Positions 42,398 to 50,601 of a DNA stretch of 64,000 nt are shown piece after piece. The DNA comes from Dyadobacter sandarakinus (lineage in GTDB: Bacteria > Bacteroidota > Bacteroidia > Cytophagales > Spirosomataceae). The number at the start of each line of letters is the position of its first letter. The first letter of the stretch is position 1. The stretch lies in the NCBI RefSeq assembly GCF_016894445.1, contig NZ_CP056775.1, positions 2,420,001-2,484,000 of the forward strand, given 5' to 3'. The position numbers and the translations under genes are program-made. The notes beneath the pieces were generated by a model. It was given only the letters and a program-made list of their open reading frames with translations, ran no database searches and had not been told where the DNA came from.

Positions 42398-42576
42398 GAG
42401 GAAGGAGAAAAGGAGGAAGGGAGAAACGGAGGAAAGGAGGAAGGGACGAAAGGAGGAAGGAAAAAATCAGCGTTCTATTTGATTCTTCCTTCTTCCTCCC
42501 CTCCTCCCTCCTCCCTCCTCCCTCCTCCCTCCTCCCTCCTCCCTTTCTCCTTTTTCCCCCTTTCTAGCGAAAAAAA
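42396..42576 (+). repeat. Purine tract then pyrimidine tract with a heptamer array, upstream of iolE
   Basis: 42396-42466 is almost all purine (GGAGGAAGG-rich); 42483-42565 is 83 nt of unbroken pyrimidine with about six copies of a 7-bp CTCCCTC unit (about 42500-42543). The two halves can pair into a long imperfect RNA hairpin that ends 11 bp before the iolE ATG. On the minus strand the heptamer gives GGGAGGA repeats suited to a G-quadruplex. Confidence 0.85.
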
Positions 42577-43479
42577 ATGAACTTCGAAAACATTCATCTG
42601 GGCATAGCGCCTATCAACTGGACCAATGATGACATGCCCGAGCTGGGCGGTGAGAATACGTTTGAGCAATGTGTGAGCGAAATGGCGCTTGCGGGCTTTA
42701 CCGGCTGCGAAGTCGGGAACAAGTTTCCGCGCGAGATCAATGTGTTGAAAAAAGCGCTGGACCTGCGGGGACTGCGTATTTGCAACCAGTGGAACAGCTA
42801 TGAGCTTACCACCAAAAGCTTCGCGGAAAACCGCCAGAACTTTACGGCCCTGCTCGACTTCCTGGATGCCATGGGCGCCAAGGTAATTGGTGGAGGCGAA
42901 ACAGGGAACAGCTGCCAGGGGCAGATGAACGTACCCGTATTTGAAGGAAAAGGCGTCCTCCGCACTGCCGACGAATGGAATAGTTTCACCTTCGGATTGA
43001 ATGAGCTTGGCAAGATTGCGCGTGACCGCGGCATCAGGCTGGCTTTTCACCACCATATGGGTACCTGCGTGCAGACGATGGAGGAAACAGACCGGCTGCT
43101 GAATGAGACTGATCCGGAAAATGTGTACCTGAACTATGATTGCGGGCACTTCCATTTCGCCGGCGAAGACCCCGTGGCTGCTTTGAAGAAATACATCGGA
43201 CGTACGGCCCATATTCACCTGAAAGATGTTCGGCAGCCTGTTTTGCAGCGGGTACATGATGAAAAACTAAGCTTCCTGACCGCCGTAAAGCAGGGTGTCT
43301 TTACCGTCCCCGGCGATCCTGAAGGCTGCATTGACTTCCCTTCCCTGTTTGCGACGATCCGGGAGAGCGACTATCACGGCTGGATTGTGCTGGAAGCAGA
43401 GCAGGATCCTGCAAAGGCTAACCCGCTCGAATATGCCATGATTGCCCGCCGCTATTTCCGGGAACTGACCGGCATCTGA
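42577..43479 (+). CDS. iolE: Inosose dehydratase IolE
   Basis: 300 residues, AP-endonuclease-2/TIM-barrel fold. The N-terminus LGIAPINWTNDDMPELGG matches IolE closely; metal-binding residues lie in RLAFHHHMGTCVQ, YLNYDCGHFHFAGEDP and HIHLKDV. It removes water from 2-keto-myo-inositol. It is the last gene of the cluster and ends at a UUCG-loop terminator. Confidence 0.9.
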   Translation: MNFENIHLGIAPINWTNDDMPELGGENTFEQCVSEMALAGFTGCEVGNKFPREINVLKKALDLRGLRICNQWNSYELTTKSFAENRQNFTALLDFLDAMGAKVIGGGETGNSCQGQMNVPVFEGKGVLRTADEWNSFTFGLNELGKIARDRGIRLAFHHHMGTCVQTMEETDRLLNETDPENVYLNYDCGHFHFAGEDPVAALKKYIGRTAHIHLKDVRQPVLQRVHDEKLSFLTAVKQGVFTVPGDPEGCIDFPSLFATIRESDYHGWIVLEAEQDPAKANPLEYAMIARRYFRELTGI

Positions 43480-43512
43480 GTGCTGTAACCCATAGATGTT
43501 ATAATCTGATTC

Positions 43513-43535
43513 AGGCCCTTCGGGGCCTTTTTTTA
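43513..43535 (+). terminator. UUCG-tetraloop terminator ending the iol operon
   Basis: AGGCCC-TTCG-GGGCCT is followed by TTTTTTT, 34 bp after the iolE stop. The UUCG loop adds stability. Confidence 0.88.
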
Positions 43536-43674
43536 TGGGCGTGATTAAAACTTTTTTAATCCGCCACACATCTTCCGAGGGATACGTATTTGAAAACAGA
43601 TTCGTTAACAAATCCAAACTAGATAAAGACGGCCTATGCTCATCCGTTTACCCCATTATCCAAACTGACTATCT

Positions 43675-45132
43675 ATGTTTAATTCAAAAAGGCTATTTTA
43701 TTTTTTTCTTCTTTCATTCGGGATTGTAGTTGCAGGCTGTAAGAACAAGGACGTTGAGCCAGAGGCAGAAGTTACTGCGACGGACTCTACGGGTATTGCC
43801 AAATACCAGGACGTTAATAACTGGCTGTTCGAGATCATGAACGATGCGTACTTCTGGTACAAAGACATGCCTGCGCAGTCGTCGCTCGACAATGCTGCTG
43901 AGCCCACCGATTTTTTCGAAAAGCTGATTTACAAGCGCCAGACGGTGGACCGGTTTTCTATGGTCACCAACGACATTGATGCATTGCAAAATGAATTTAA
44001 TGGTGTAAGTAAGGTTTTCGGGATGAGCTACACGCTTTCTTACACGGATGCCGGCGAAAGCAATATTGCGGCTTTTCTTAATTATGTGGTAAAAGGCAGC
44101 CCGGCAGAATCGGCAGGTCTTAAAAGAGGAGATATTATCGTGAAGATCAATGGTACCCAGCTCACTTCTTCCAACTACACGACTTTGCTGAATGCCGGCG
44201 AGACAGCCACCTTCACTCTGGGAATCCTGAGCGGGTCTGCAATTACAGCCAGCGCCACGACAGTCAGCGTATCCAAGGCAGAAGTAAGCGAGGACCCTGT
44301 TGCATTCTCCACGGTTGTTTCAAAACCGCAGCAGGGGAAAACAATCGGATACCTGGTATATACCCAGTTTGTACCGGGTACTGCGGCAAGTGAGAACAAA
44401 TATGACAATGAGCTCAGGCAGATATTCGCTGACTTTAAAAGCAAGGGAGTGAACGAGCTTGTGCTTGACCTTCGCTTTAATTCCGGCGGGTACATCAGCT
44501 CAGCCAAAACGCTGGCTTCCCTGATCGGGAAAGGTGTGTCCGATGCCAAGATCTTTTACAAGGAACAATGGAACGATAAGTACACGGCCTACTGGGAAAA
44601 GCAAAAGGGTACGGATGCATTCAAGTACCCATTTTTAAATGAAGCCAATAACATCGGGAGCAACCTGAGCCGGGTTTTTGTCCTTACATCCAATGGTACT
44701 GCGTCGGCGAGCGAACTGGTCATCAATGGGCTGAAACCTTATATGGATGTAGTAACGATCGGGGAGCATACGGCGGGCAAAAATTTGTTTGGCTCGCTGA
44801 TCAGCGACGACCAGAACCGCTGGAAGTGGGGCGCGTATGTCATGCTCGGGCAAACTGCCAATGCCAATGATGAGTCGGACTACGGTACAGTCAATGGGAT
44901 GACACCCAATTATGCCGTTGAAGACAATGTGATTCCCTACCAGCCTTTTGCAGATGAAAACGAAACGCTTTTCAGAAAAGCACTGGATGTAATGGGCATT
45001 CCGGCAAGCACCCGCCAGCGTGTGGTTGCTGCCCGGGAGGTAGGTACATTCAGGAAACAGCTGCGCGATAATTTACAGGTGCGTCCGGGTTTGATGATCA
45101 AAACAGGAGCTATCAAAACATTGAACCCGTAA
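43675..45132 (+). CDS. S41-family C-terminal processing peptidase, lipoprotein
   Basis: 485 residues. The lipobox GIVVAGC near residue 22 predicts a lipoprotein. A cap domain is followed by a PDZ domain (VVKGSPAESAGLKRGDIIVKING, split: SPAESAGLKRGDIIVKING) near 135-170 and the S41 catalytic region ELVLDLRFNSGGY, LTSNGTASASELV with the Ser near 345 and HTAGKNLFG with the Lys. It cleaves proteins in the periplasm. A terminator follows. Confidence 0.88.
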   Translation: MFNSKRLFYFFLLSFGIVVAGCKNKDVEPEAEVTATDSTGIAKYQDVNNWLFEIMNDAYFWYKDMPAQSSLDNAAEPTDFFEKLIYKRQTVDRFSMVTNDIDALQNEFNGVSKVFGMSYTLSYTDAGESNIAAFLNYVVKGSPAESAGLKRGDIIVKINGTQLTSSNYTTLLNAGETATFTLGILSGSAITASATTVSVSKAEVSEDPVAFSTVVSKPQQGKTIGYLVYTQFVPGTAASENKYDNELRQIFADFKSKGVNELVLDLRFNSGGYISSAKTLASLIGKGVSDAKIFYKEQWNDKYTAYWEKQKGTDAFKYPFLNEANNIGSNLSRVFVLTSNGTASASELVINGLKPYMDVVTIGEHTAGKNLFGSLISDDQNRWKWGAYVMLGQTANANDESDYGTVNGMTPNYAVEDNVIPYQPFADENETLFRKALDVMGIPASTRQRVVAAREVGTFRKQLRDNLQVRPGLMIKTGAIKTLNP

Positions 45133-45162
45133 AAATAGCTTACATGCGGGCTGCAAACGTGG

Positions 45163-45190
45163 AAGAGACCGGGTGTTCCGGTCTCTTTTT
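45163..45190 (+). terminator. Terminator after the S41 peptidase gene
   Basis: The stem AAGAGACCGG / CCGGTCTCTT (10 bp, 5-base loop) runs into TTTTT. Confidence 0.85.
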
Positions 45191-45299
45191 GTATTGACCG
45201 TCAGATTAAAACATTTGTGCAGCGACCGCATTTTATGCGTATTTACCCTATTTTTACAAGCACTTTCATATTCATGTTCAGACCGCGGCCACGGGATTT

Positions 45300-47285
45300 A
45301 TGAAATTAAAACTTCTGCTGTTCCCTCTTCTTTTTCTTATTTCTTCCCGCTCTTTCGGACAGATCAAGCATACTTACCGCTTTTTCGAGGATCTGGAAGT
45401 GGCCAAACCGGAGTGCGGACCGGCACTTACGCCCGTAAGAGCTGCGGGATCATGCGGAGGCGCAAGCAGCGGCGGCAGCTTTGTGCAGGATGTGCTTCCC
45501 TGCTCTGTTCAGCGGAAGGTCTACCGTAATAATCTGAACTGGGGCCTTACCTACCCCAATACCGACAATGCGATTGCAGATACCTACACCATCCAGATGT
45601 ATGTCAAACTTTCGCGCTTTTCGGGCGCACAGTGGGCAAGGATCATAGATTTTTCCAATGGAGTTTCAGACCAGGGTATTTACTTTGAAAAAAAGGATAA
45701 CAACGAGTTTCGCTTCGATTTCTATCCTTTCGGGGTAAGAGATGATTTTCCTTTTTTAAATACTGACAGCTACAACCTGATCACTTTTACGAGGAATGGA
45801 GCTACCAATACTTTTGATATTTACATCAACAATACACTTTACCAGACCTATAATGACAAGGATGGCCGGTATGTAGGCCTGCCAGGCAATCCTGTGCACC
45901 TTTTTCGCGACGATGAGGAAGTAAGCTGCGAGTCGGGCGAGTTCAACCTGGCTTATTTGTCGTTTGGAGACAACTATTCGTCCCAGGGCGACCTTGATAA
46001 GGATTACGCGGACATCTGCGCCACAGCCAACATCAATCCGTATGCGGACTTTTCGATCAGTCCGAACCCGGCCTGCAATAATGCCCAGGAAGTGGAGATC
46101 AAATATACCGGCAACATTCCGGCACCTGGTACAGGCTATACTTTCCAGTGGGACTGGGGCGGGGGCCGCGTGGTTTCCGGCACCGGCATGGGGCCTTACA
46201 AGGTTGTTTGGAATACGACCGGTGAAAAAAAGGTGACACTGAATATTACCAATGTGGCCTGCGGAAACACGATTTCCAATACGAAGCAGATTATTGTCAG
46301 TGACCTGACGGTAGCCTCAACCCTCACACCCGGGAACTGTACTACCGGACAAGCCGGCACGCTCACGGTTACCGGACAAAAAGGTACTGCCCCCTACCAG
46401 TACTCGATTGACTCCCTGACTTTCCAGGCGGCCAATACTTTCCAGGTCATGCCTGCGGAGTACAAGGTTTATGTAAAAGATGGAAACGGATGTGTGGTCA
46501 GCAAGCCGGTAAGCGTGGAGTTTGCCAGTGATATTACGGTAAAAACGATTGCGGATGCGACGATTTGTGCAGGGCAGACAATTACCCTGGCGACTACGAG
46601 TAATGCAACAGGTTTCTCATGGTCACCGTTGAACGGTCTTGACAATGCCGGCGCCCAAAACCCTAGGGCCACGCCTGCCAATACTACCACCTACATTGTA
46701 ATAGCCCAGGAAGGTGCCTGTACGCAAAGAGACACGGTGACGATTACGGTGACCGATCAGATCCAGCTGGTGGTTACGCCCAATTCGTCTGTGATTGCAG
46801 GCATCCCATTTCAGCTTTCCGTTTCGTCCCCGCAAATCACCAATCCGGCGGACGCCACGTACCTGTGGTCTCCACCCGAAGGCCTGAATGATCCTACCAG
46901 CCGCACTCCGAGAGCTACACTGGAAAACGACCAGACGTACAGCGTGCAGGTTGCCACTGCCAGCGGCTGCGGAGCGCTCGGCAGCGTTACCCTGACCGTC
47001 AGACAAAACGAAGGAATCAGCCTGCCTACGGCATTTACGCCTAATGGAGACGGGCAAAACGACATTTTCATGCCCATACTCCGGAGTATTGCTTCCATTC
47101 AAAAATTTACGATTTTCAACCGCTGGGGGCAGGTGGTATTCCACACCACACAAATGGATCAGGGCTGGGACGGCTACTTCAAGGGGGCAATTGCTGCCGG
47201 CGGGGATTACATCTGGGAAATACAGGGCACCTCCAATGAAGGAAAAGTAATCCGCAAAAAGGGCGCCGTGCTGCTGATACGCTGA
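45300..47285 (+). CDS. Gliding-motility-type secreted protein with type IX (type B) sorting domain
   Basis: 661 residues. The signal peptide (LLFPLLFLISSRSFG) is followed by a concanavalin/LamG-like domain near 60-235 (YTIQMYVKLSRFSGAQWARI), a PKD domain near 250-340 (FQWDWGGGRVVSGTGMGPYK), further Ig-like modules (TLATTSNATGFSWSPLNGLD) and the C-terminal CHU/gliding-associated domain: LPTAFTPNGDGQNDIFMP, FTIFNRWGQVVFHT and GGDYIWEIQG. This domain directs export by the type IX system. Function is probably adhesion or glycan binding. Confidence 0.9.
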   Translation: MKLKLLLFPLLFLISSRSFGQIKHTYRFFEDLEVAKPECGPALTPVRAAGSCGGASSGGSFVQDVLPCSVQRKVYRNNLNWGLTYPNTDNAIADTYTIQMYVKLSRFSGAQWARIIDFSNGVSDQGIYFEKKDNNEFRFDFYPFGVRDDFPFLNTDSYNLITFTRNGATNTFDIYINNTLYQTYNDKDGRYVGLPGNPVHLFRDDEEVSCESGEFNLAYLSFGDNYSSQGDLDKDYADICATANINPYADFSISPNPACNNAQEVEIKYTGNIPAPGTGYTFQWDWGGGRVVSGTGMGPYKVVWNTTGEKKVTLNITNVACGNTISNTKQIIVSDLTVASTLTPGNCTTGQAGTLTVTGQKGTAPYQYSIDSLTFQAANTFQVMPAEYKVYVKDGNGCVVSKPVSVEFASDITVKTIADATICAGQTITLATTSNATGFSWSPLNGLDNAGAQNPRATPANTTTYIVIAQEGACTQRDTVTITVTDQIQLVVTPNSSVIAGIPFQLSVSSPQITNPADATYLWSPPEGLNDPTSRTPRATLENDQTYSVQVATASGCGALGSVTLTVRQNEGISLPTAFTPNGDGQNDIFMPILRSIASIQKFTIFNRWGQVVFHTTQMDQGWDGYFKGAIAAGGDYIWEIQGTSNEGKVIRKKGAVLLIR

Positions 47286-47307
47286 TTTGTGACTATTTAT
47301 AAACATG

Positions 47308-47343
47308 AAAGTCCGGCCTGCACAGTGCAATCCGGACTTTTAT
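47308..47343. terminator. Terminator between the T9SS protein and desaturase genes
   Basis: The stem AAAGTCCGG / CCGGACTTT with a 15-base loop is followed by TATGTTTT. It serves the convergent stops at 47285 and 47367. Confidence 0.78.
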
Positions 47344-47366
47344 GTTTTAAGTACCTGAGATGGAAT

Positions 47367-48353
47367 TTAGCTGATCCAGCTGAATTCATACTGAAGATCA
47401 GGAACGCGGGTACGATCCGCAATCCTTTTCAGGCGGCCCGGAAGTGCCATCAGGTAATCGCGCGCTTTTTCAGCCTTTTCGTTCAGGTCACGCACTGAGC
47501 CAATCTGCCACTCGAGCAGTAGATCTTCCAGAATTTCAATGTAATCGTTGGTAGTATAAACACCCAGTCGCTGGGCAGCGTCAGAAAAGTGTGAGAACGT
47601 CTCGCCCATTTTCATTCCGGTTTCGCGCATGAAGTGGGCCGGCATGACGATTTTTTTACGCATCATATCTTCGAGCGCCAGCAGTAGCTCCGAAGGATCT
47701 ACGGCCAATACCCGGCTTACAAATGCCTTATAAGCCTTGGCGTGCCTCATCTCGTCCGAAGCAATTACGCCGCATATTTTCGATAAATGAGGATTTCCGA
47801 ACTTCTTGGCCAGGGTAGCGGTACGCCGGTGCGATACATTGGTCGCCAGCTCCTGGAAGGAAGTGTAAATGAAGTTGCGGTAAGGATCCCGGTCTGTACC
47901 GATATCAAAACCATCGGCAATCAGGTACTGGGTGGAAACCTCCATAGCCCGCATGTTGACGCGGCCTGAGAGGTAAAGGTATTTGTTAAGCAGGTCGCCG
48001 TGACGGTTTTCTTCGGCTGTCCAGCTTCTCACCCAGCCTACCCAGGGTGACTGCGGCTCTCCTACCTGGTCCACCCCAACTACGTCCATCAGCCACGATT
48101 CGTAGGTAGGCAATGCTTCCTCGGTAATTGTATCGCCGATCAGCACCGCAATGTAATCGTAAGGCAGGTCGCGGCAGCTTTCCTGCAGCAGCTTTACGTC
48201 GGTTACAAAGTTTTCGTCCCGGGAGTCGGGTAAAAAGTCGGAAGGCTGCCAGTTGGTATCTACGGGTTTAAGATATTCGACCATAAGCCCGTCCAGATCC
48301 CTGCCTATATGCTGCATTACTTCAAGCCTCTGCGCTGAAAGTGCGGTGTCCAT
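47367..48353 (-). CDS. Acyl-ACP desaturase (soluble, ferritin-like diiron)
   Basis: 328 residues, no membrane segments. The diiron ligand motifs EENRHGDLLNKYLYLSG near 120 and DEMRHAKAYKAF near 205 are the EExRH pair of the plant stearoyl-ACP desaturase family. It introduces a double bond in acyl-ACP using oxygen and ferredoxin, for unsaturated membrane lipids. The acyltransferase gene is divergent from a shared 138-bp promoter region. Confidence 0.88.
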   Translation of the reverse strand: MDTALSAQRLEVMQHIGRDLDGLMVEYLKPVDTNWQPSDFLPDSRDENFVTDVKLLQESCRDLPYDYIAVLIGDTITEEALPTYESWLMDVVGVDQVGEPQSPWVGWVRSWTAEENRHGDLLNKYLYLSGRVNMRAMEVSTQYLIADGFDIGTDRDPYRNFIYTSFQELATNVSHRRTATLAKKFGNPHLSKICGVIASDEMRHAKAYKAFVSRVLAVDPSELLLALEDMMRKKIVMPAHFMRETGMKMGETFSHFSDAAQRLGVYTTNDYIEILEDLLLEWQIGSVRDLNEKAEKARDYLMALPGRLKRIADRTRVPDLQYEFSWIS

Positions 48354-48469
48354 TTGTTCGTGTTTTATACTCTGAAATTTTTACAAAAGTCGCAAAATAA
48401 AACCAATCCGGTTATGACTTTAATCATTTTGAGGCATACAAATTAGAATAAAACAAAGCAGTTTTAAAC

Positions 48470-48477
48470 TATTTTTG
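48470..48477 (+). promoter_or_regulatory. Candidate -7 element of the acyltransferase gene
   Basis: TATTTTTG matches TAnnTTTG exactly, 15-22 bp before the ATG at 48492. The leader would be short, about 8 nt. No good -33 is seen at the standard distance. Confidence 0.4.
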
Positions 48478-48491
48478 CAGAAAAAATAAGA

Positions 48492-49235
48492 ATGAGAAAA
48501 ATCCTTGATTACCCTTTAAGTGCCCTTTACCTCATCCATTTCGGCTTAACCCTTCTTATTTTCCATGTTGCCCAGGTAATTGCATTTAATGTGTTTGGCA
48601 GTGAAGCGCACCGCCGGGTCGTCAATGCACTCAACTTTTCCCTGACTTTCGGGATGTACCTCACCGGCGCCCGTATCGTACTTGAAAACAGAGCAGTCCT
48701 GCCTCATCACCGTCCTGTTATTTTCGTTGCCAATCACCAGAGTCAGTTTGATATTGCAGCCGTTTACTGGTTCATGCGCAAATACCGGCCGCGTTTCGTT
48801 TCGAAGATTGAGCTTGCAAAAGGCGTTCCAAGCATTTCCTATAACTTACGAAAAAGCGGTGCCGCGCTGATCGACCGCAAGGATGGCAAGCAGGCGATCA
48901 GTGAAATAGCCAGGCTGGGCAAGCTCATCCAGGAGGAAAAATCTTCCGCCATTATTTTCCCCGAAGGTACCCGCACGGCAAGCGGCATCATGAAGCCCTT
49001 TGTTTCGGGAGGAGTAGCCACACTGCTGAAACGTGCTCCCGGGGCGCTCGTTGTCCCGGTCGCTATTGACGGCACCGGCACCTTCAACCCGAAAGGAATT
49101 TTTCCCCTCAGATCCTTTTCAACCCTCAGGTGGACCATATTACCCGGCATTGAACCGGCCGGGCGCAAGGTCGACGAAGTGCTGGCGGAAGCTCAGGAGG
49201 CGATTCGCTCGCAGCTTACCTTACCACTTTCCTGA
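48492..49235 (+). CDS. plsC: 1-acyl-sn-glycerol-3-phosphate acyltransferase (PlsC)
   Basis: 247 residues with an N-terminal membrane helix. The four acyltransferase motifs are present: NHQSQFD (81-87) as the catalytic NHxxxxD, KIELAKGVPSI, FPEGTRTASG near 157 and VVPVAIDGT. It adds the second acyl chain to lysophosphatidic acid. Its placement divergent from the desaturase fits joint control of membrane lipid composition. Confidence 0.88.
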   Translation: MRKILDYPLSALYLIHFGLTLLIFHVAQVIAFNVFGSEAHRRVVNALNFSLTFGMYLTGARIVLENRAVLPHHRPVIFVANHQSQFDIAAVYWFMRKYRPRFVSKIELAKGVPSISYNLRKSGAALIDRKDGKQAISEIARLGKLIQEEKSSAIIFPEGTRTASGIMKPFVSGGVATLLKRAPGALVVPVAIDGTGTFNPKGIFPLRSFSTLRWTILPGIEPAGRKVDEVLAEAQEAIRSQLTLPLS

Positions 49236-49265
49236 GGCACAATTCCTTCATTTACAATTCTATAT

Positions 49266-49313
49266 CCCGCATAAATCCTGAGCCTTCCACCAGGTGCTGT
49301 GCGGGGTTTTATT
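49266..49313 (+). terminator. Terminator after plsC
   Basis: CCCGCA / TGCGGG with inner CCT/AGG pairs and a long loop, followed by GTTTTATTT, 31 bp after the plsC stop. The stem is short, so confidence is moderate. Confidence 0.55.
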
Positions 49314-49397
49314 TGCCTTAACAATCGTTAACAAACCGCGTTTAAACCAATGCAGCCCGTGTATCTCTAACCCATGAACTTTAAATATTTATTGGTC

Positions 49398-49790
49398 ATG
49401 AAAAAGATACTTGTTGCCGCCGCGATGTTTGTTTTCAGCTTTTCAATGGCTCACGCGCAGTATGGTCCACGGGACGATTACGGCTACCGCTACGAAGGTC
49501 ACGTACGCTCCGACCGTACCATGGACATTGAGTACATGCAAAGAGAAGCACGCCGCCAGATCAACATGGGTGTGGAAAGAGGCTCGCTCAGCCGGCGTGA
49601 TGCGCATATGCTGATGAGACGGTATGAGGGCATTGAGATGAAGCAGCGCCGCTTGTCGCACCGGGGAAGACTATCGCCCAGGGAAGCCCGCATCCTGCGC
49701 AGCGACCTCGAACAACTGATGGCTGACACCCGCAACATGAGTGGCCGCCGCGGGGATGAATGGGCGCGTGAGCCACGCCGCCGCTACTGA
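49398..49790 (+). CDS. Small exported Arg-rich helical protein with internal duplication
   Basis: 130 residues from the ATG at 49398 (MKKILVAAAMFVFSFSMAHA gives a clean signal peptide; an in-frame ATG at 49374 is possible). The mature part is Arg/Asp/Glu-rich and contains two similar helical units, VERGSLSRRDAHMLMRRYEG and SHRGRLSPREARILRSDLEQ (pattern RG-LS-R-A-L-L). Such units appear in small periplasmic helical proteins of unknown role. A terminator follows at 49825. Confidence 0.7.
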   Translation: MKKILVAAAMFVFSFSMAHAQYGPRDDYGYRYEGHVRSDRTMDIEYMQREARRQINMGVERGSLSRRDAHMLMRRYEGIEMKQRRLSHRGRLSPREARILRSDLEQLMADTRNMSGRRGDEWAREPRRRY

Positions 49791-49824
49791 TATGAATGAC
49801 AGTTGAAGGTTTAGGGTATTTCAG

Positions 49825-49858
49825 AAAACGTTCTGTCGCTGACGGGACGTTTTTTTTA
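49825..49858. terminator. Terminator between the small exported protein and the GNAT gene
   Basis: AAAACGTTCTGTC pairs with GACGGGACGTTTT (13 bp with G-U pairs) and is followed by TTTT. It separates the convergent stops at 49790 and 49856. Confidence 0.75.
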
Positions 49859-50302
49859 TTGATCAAAGTAACGGACCAGCTTCACGTGCGACTTGGCAAA
49901 GCCCTCCCGCTGGTAAAAACGGTGGGCACTTTCCCGGGTAGCACGCGACGTAACTTCCATTTGAATGGCACCCCTGCTTTTTGCATAATCCGCAACGTGC
50001 TGCATCAGCAATTTGCCGATCTGCTGTGAACGGTATGCAGGCTCCACGTACATTTCCTGTATCTCGGACACCAATGCGGCATGATGCAGCAGCGGCTGAA
50101 TGTGGCAGCTTACCATTCCAACAGGCTGACCGTCTGTCTCAGCGATAAAGTACCGGATATGGTCGCTGGCAATGTTCTGGTCAAATGCGCGCCCGAAGCC
50201 TGTGCTGTCCAGTCTTGCATTTTCGAGTCCGCAGATCATTTCGTAAATGATTTCCTTGTCGAATGCCGTAGCCTGTCTGATGCTTGTACGACTGATATCC
50301 AT
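49856..50302 (-). CDS. GNAT-family N-acetyltransferase
   Basis: 148 residues. The acetyl-CoA site is clear: QEMYVEPAYRSQQIGKLLMQ with the Q-x-x-G-x-[LI] loop near 90-105, then SAHRFYQREGF at the C-terminus. It transfers an acetyl group to an unknown amine. Confidence 0.85.
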   Translation of the reverse strand: MDISRTSIRQATAFDKEIIYEMICGLENARLDSTGFGRAFDQNIASDHIRYFIAETDGQPVGMVSCHIQPLLHHAALVSEIQEMYVEPAYRSQQIGKLLMQHVADYAKSRGAIQMEVTSRATRESAHRFYQREGFAKSHVKLVRYFDQ

Positions 50303-50387
50303 CGATGCGCTTTGTTTATAGGATGAAAATACACGATCTCAGATCCCTGGCCTGAAATTTGTCATTGTTTTTACAAAATATACGATC

Positions 50388-50600
50388 ATGAAGACTGAAC
50401 CAAATACCAAGCACGTGGAAGGCGGCTCTCCCACCCACAGCGGGCCAAAAGGCAAGGAAAAACAGGAAGACGACAGCATGGTTCCTCCCAAAACACTGGA
50501 AAAAGAAGCCGTACGCGACTCCGAACAAAAGAATATGAATGACAACGAAGGCTACAATGAGACTCCGCCGACGGTGCCAGTTCAAAAAGGAAAAGAATAG
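50388..50600 (+). CDS. Small disordered hydrophilic protein
   Basis: 70 residues, rich in Lys, Glu, Pro, Asn and Asp with no hydrophobic core (HVEGGSPTHSGPKGKEKQED). It appears intrinsically disordered. Codon usage and an ATG start support a real gene, but I cannot name a family. It ends one base from the convergent GH9 stop. Confidence 0.55.
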   Translation: MKTEPNTKHVEGGSPTHSGPKGKEKQEDDSMVPPKTLEKEAVRDSEQKNMNDNEGYNETPPTVPVQKGKE

Positions 50601-50601
50601 T

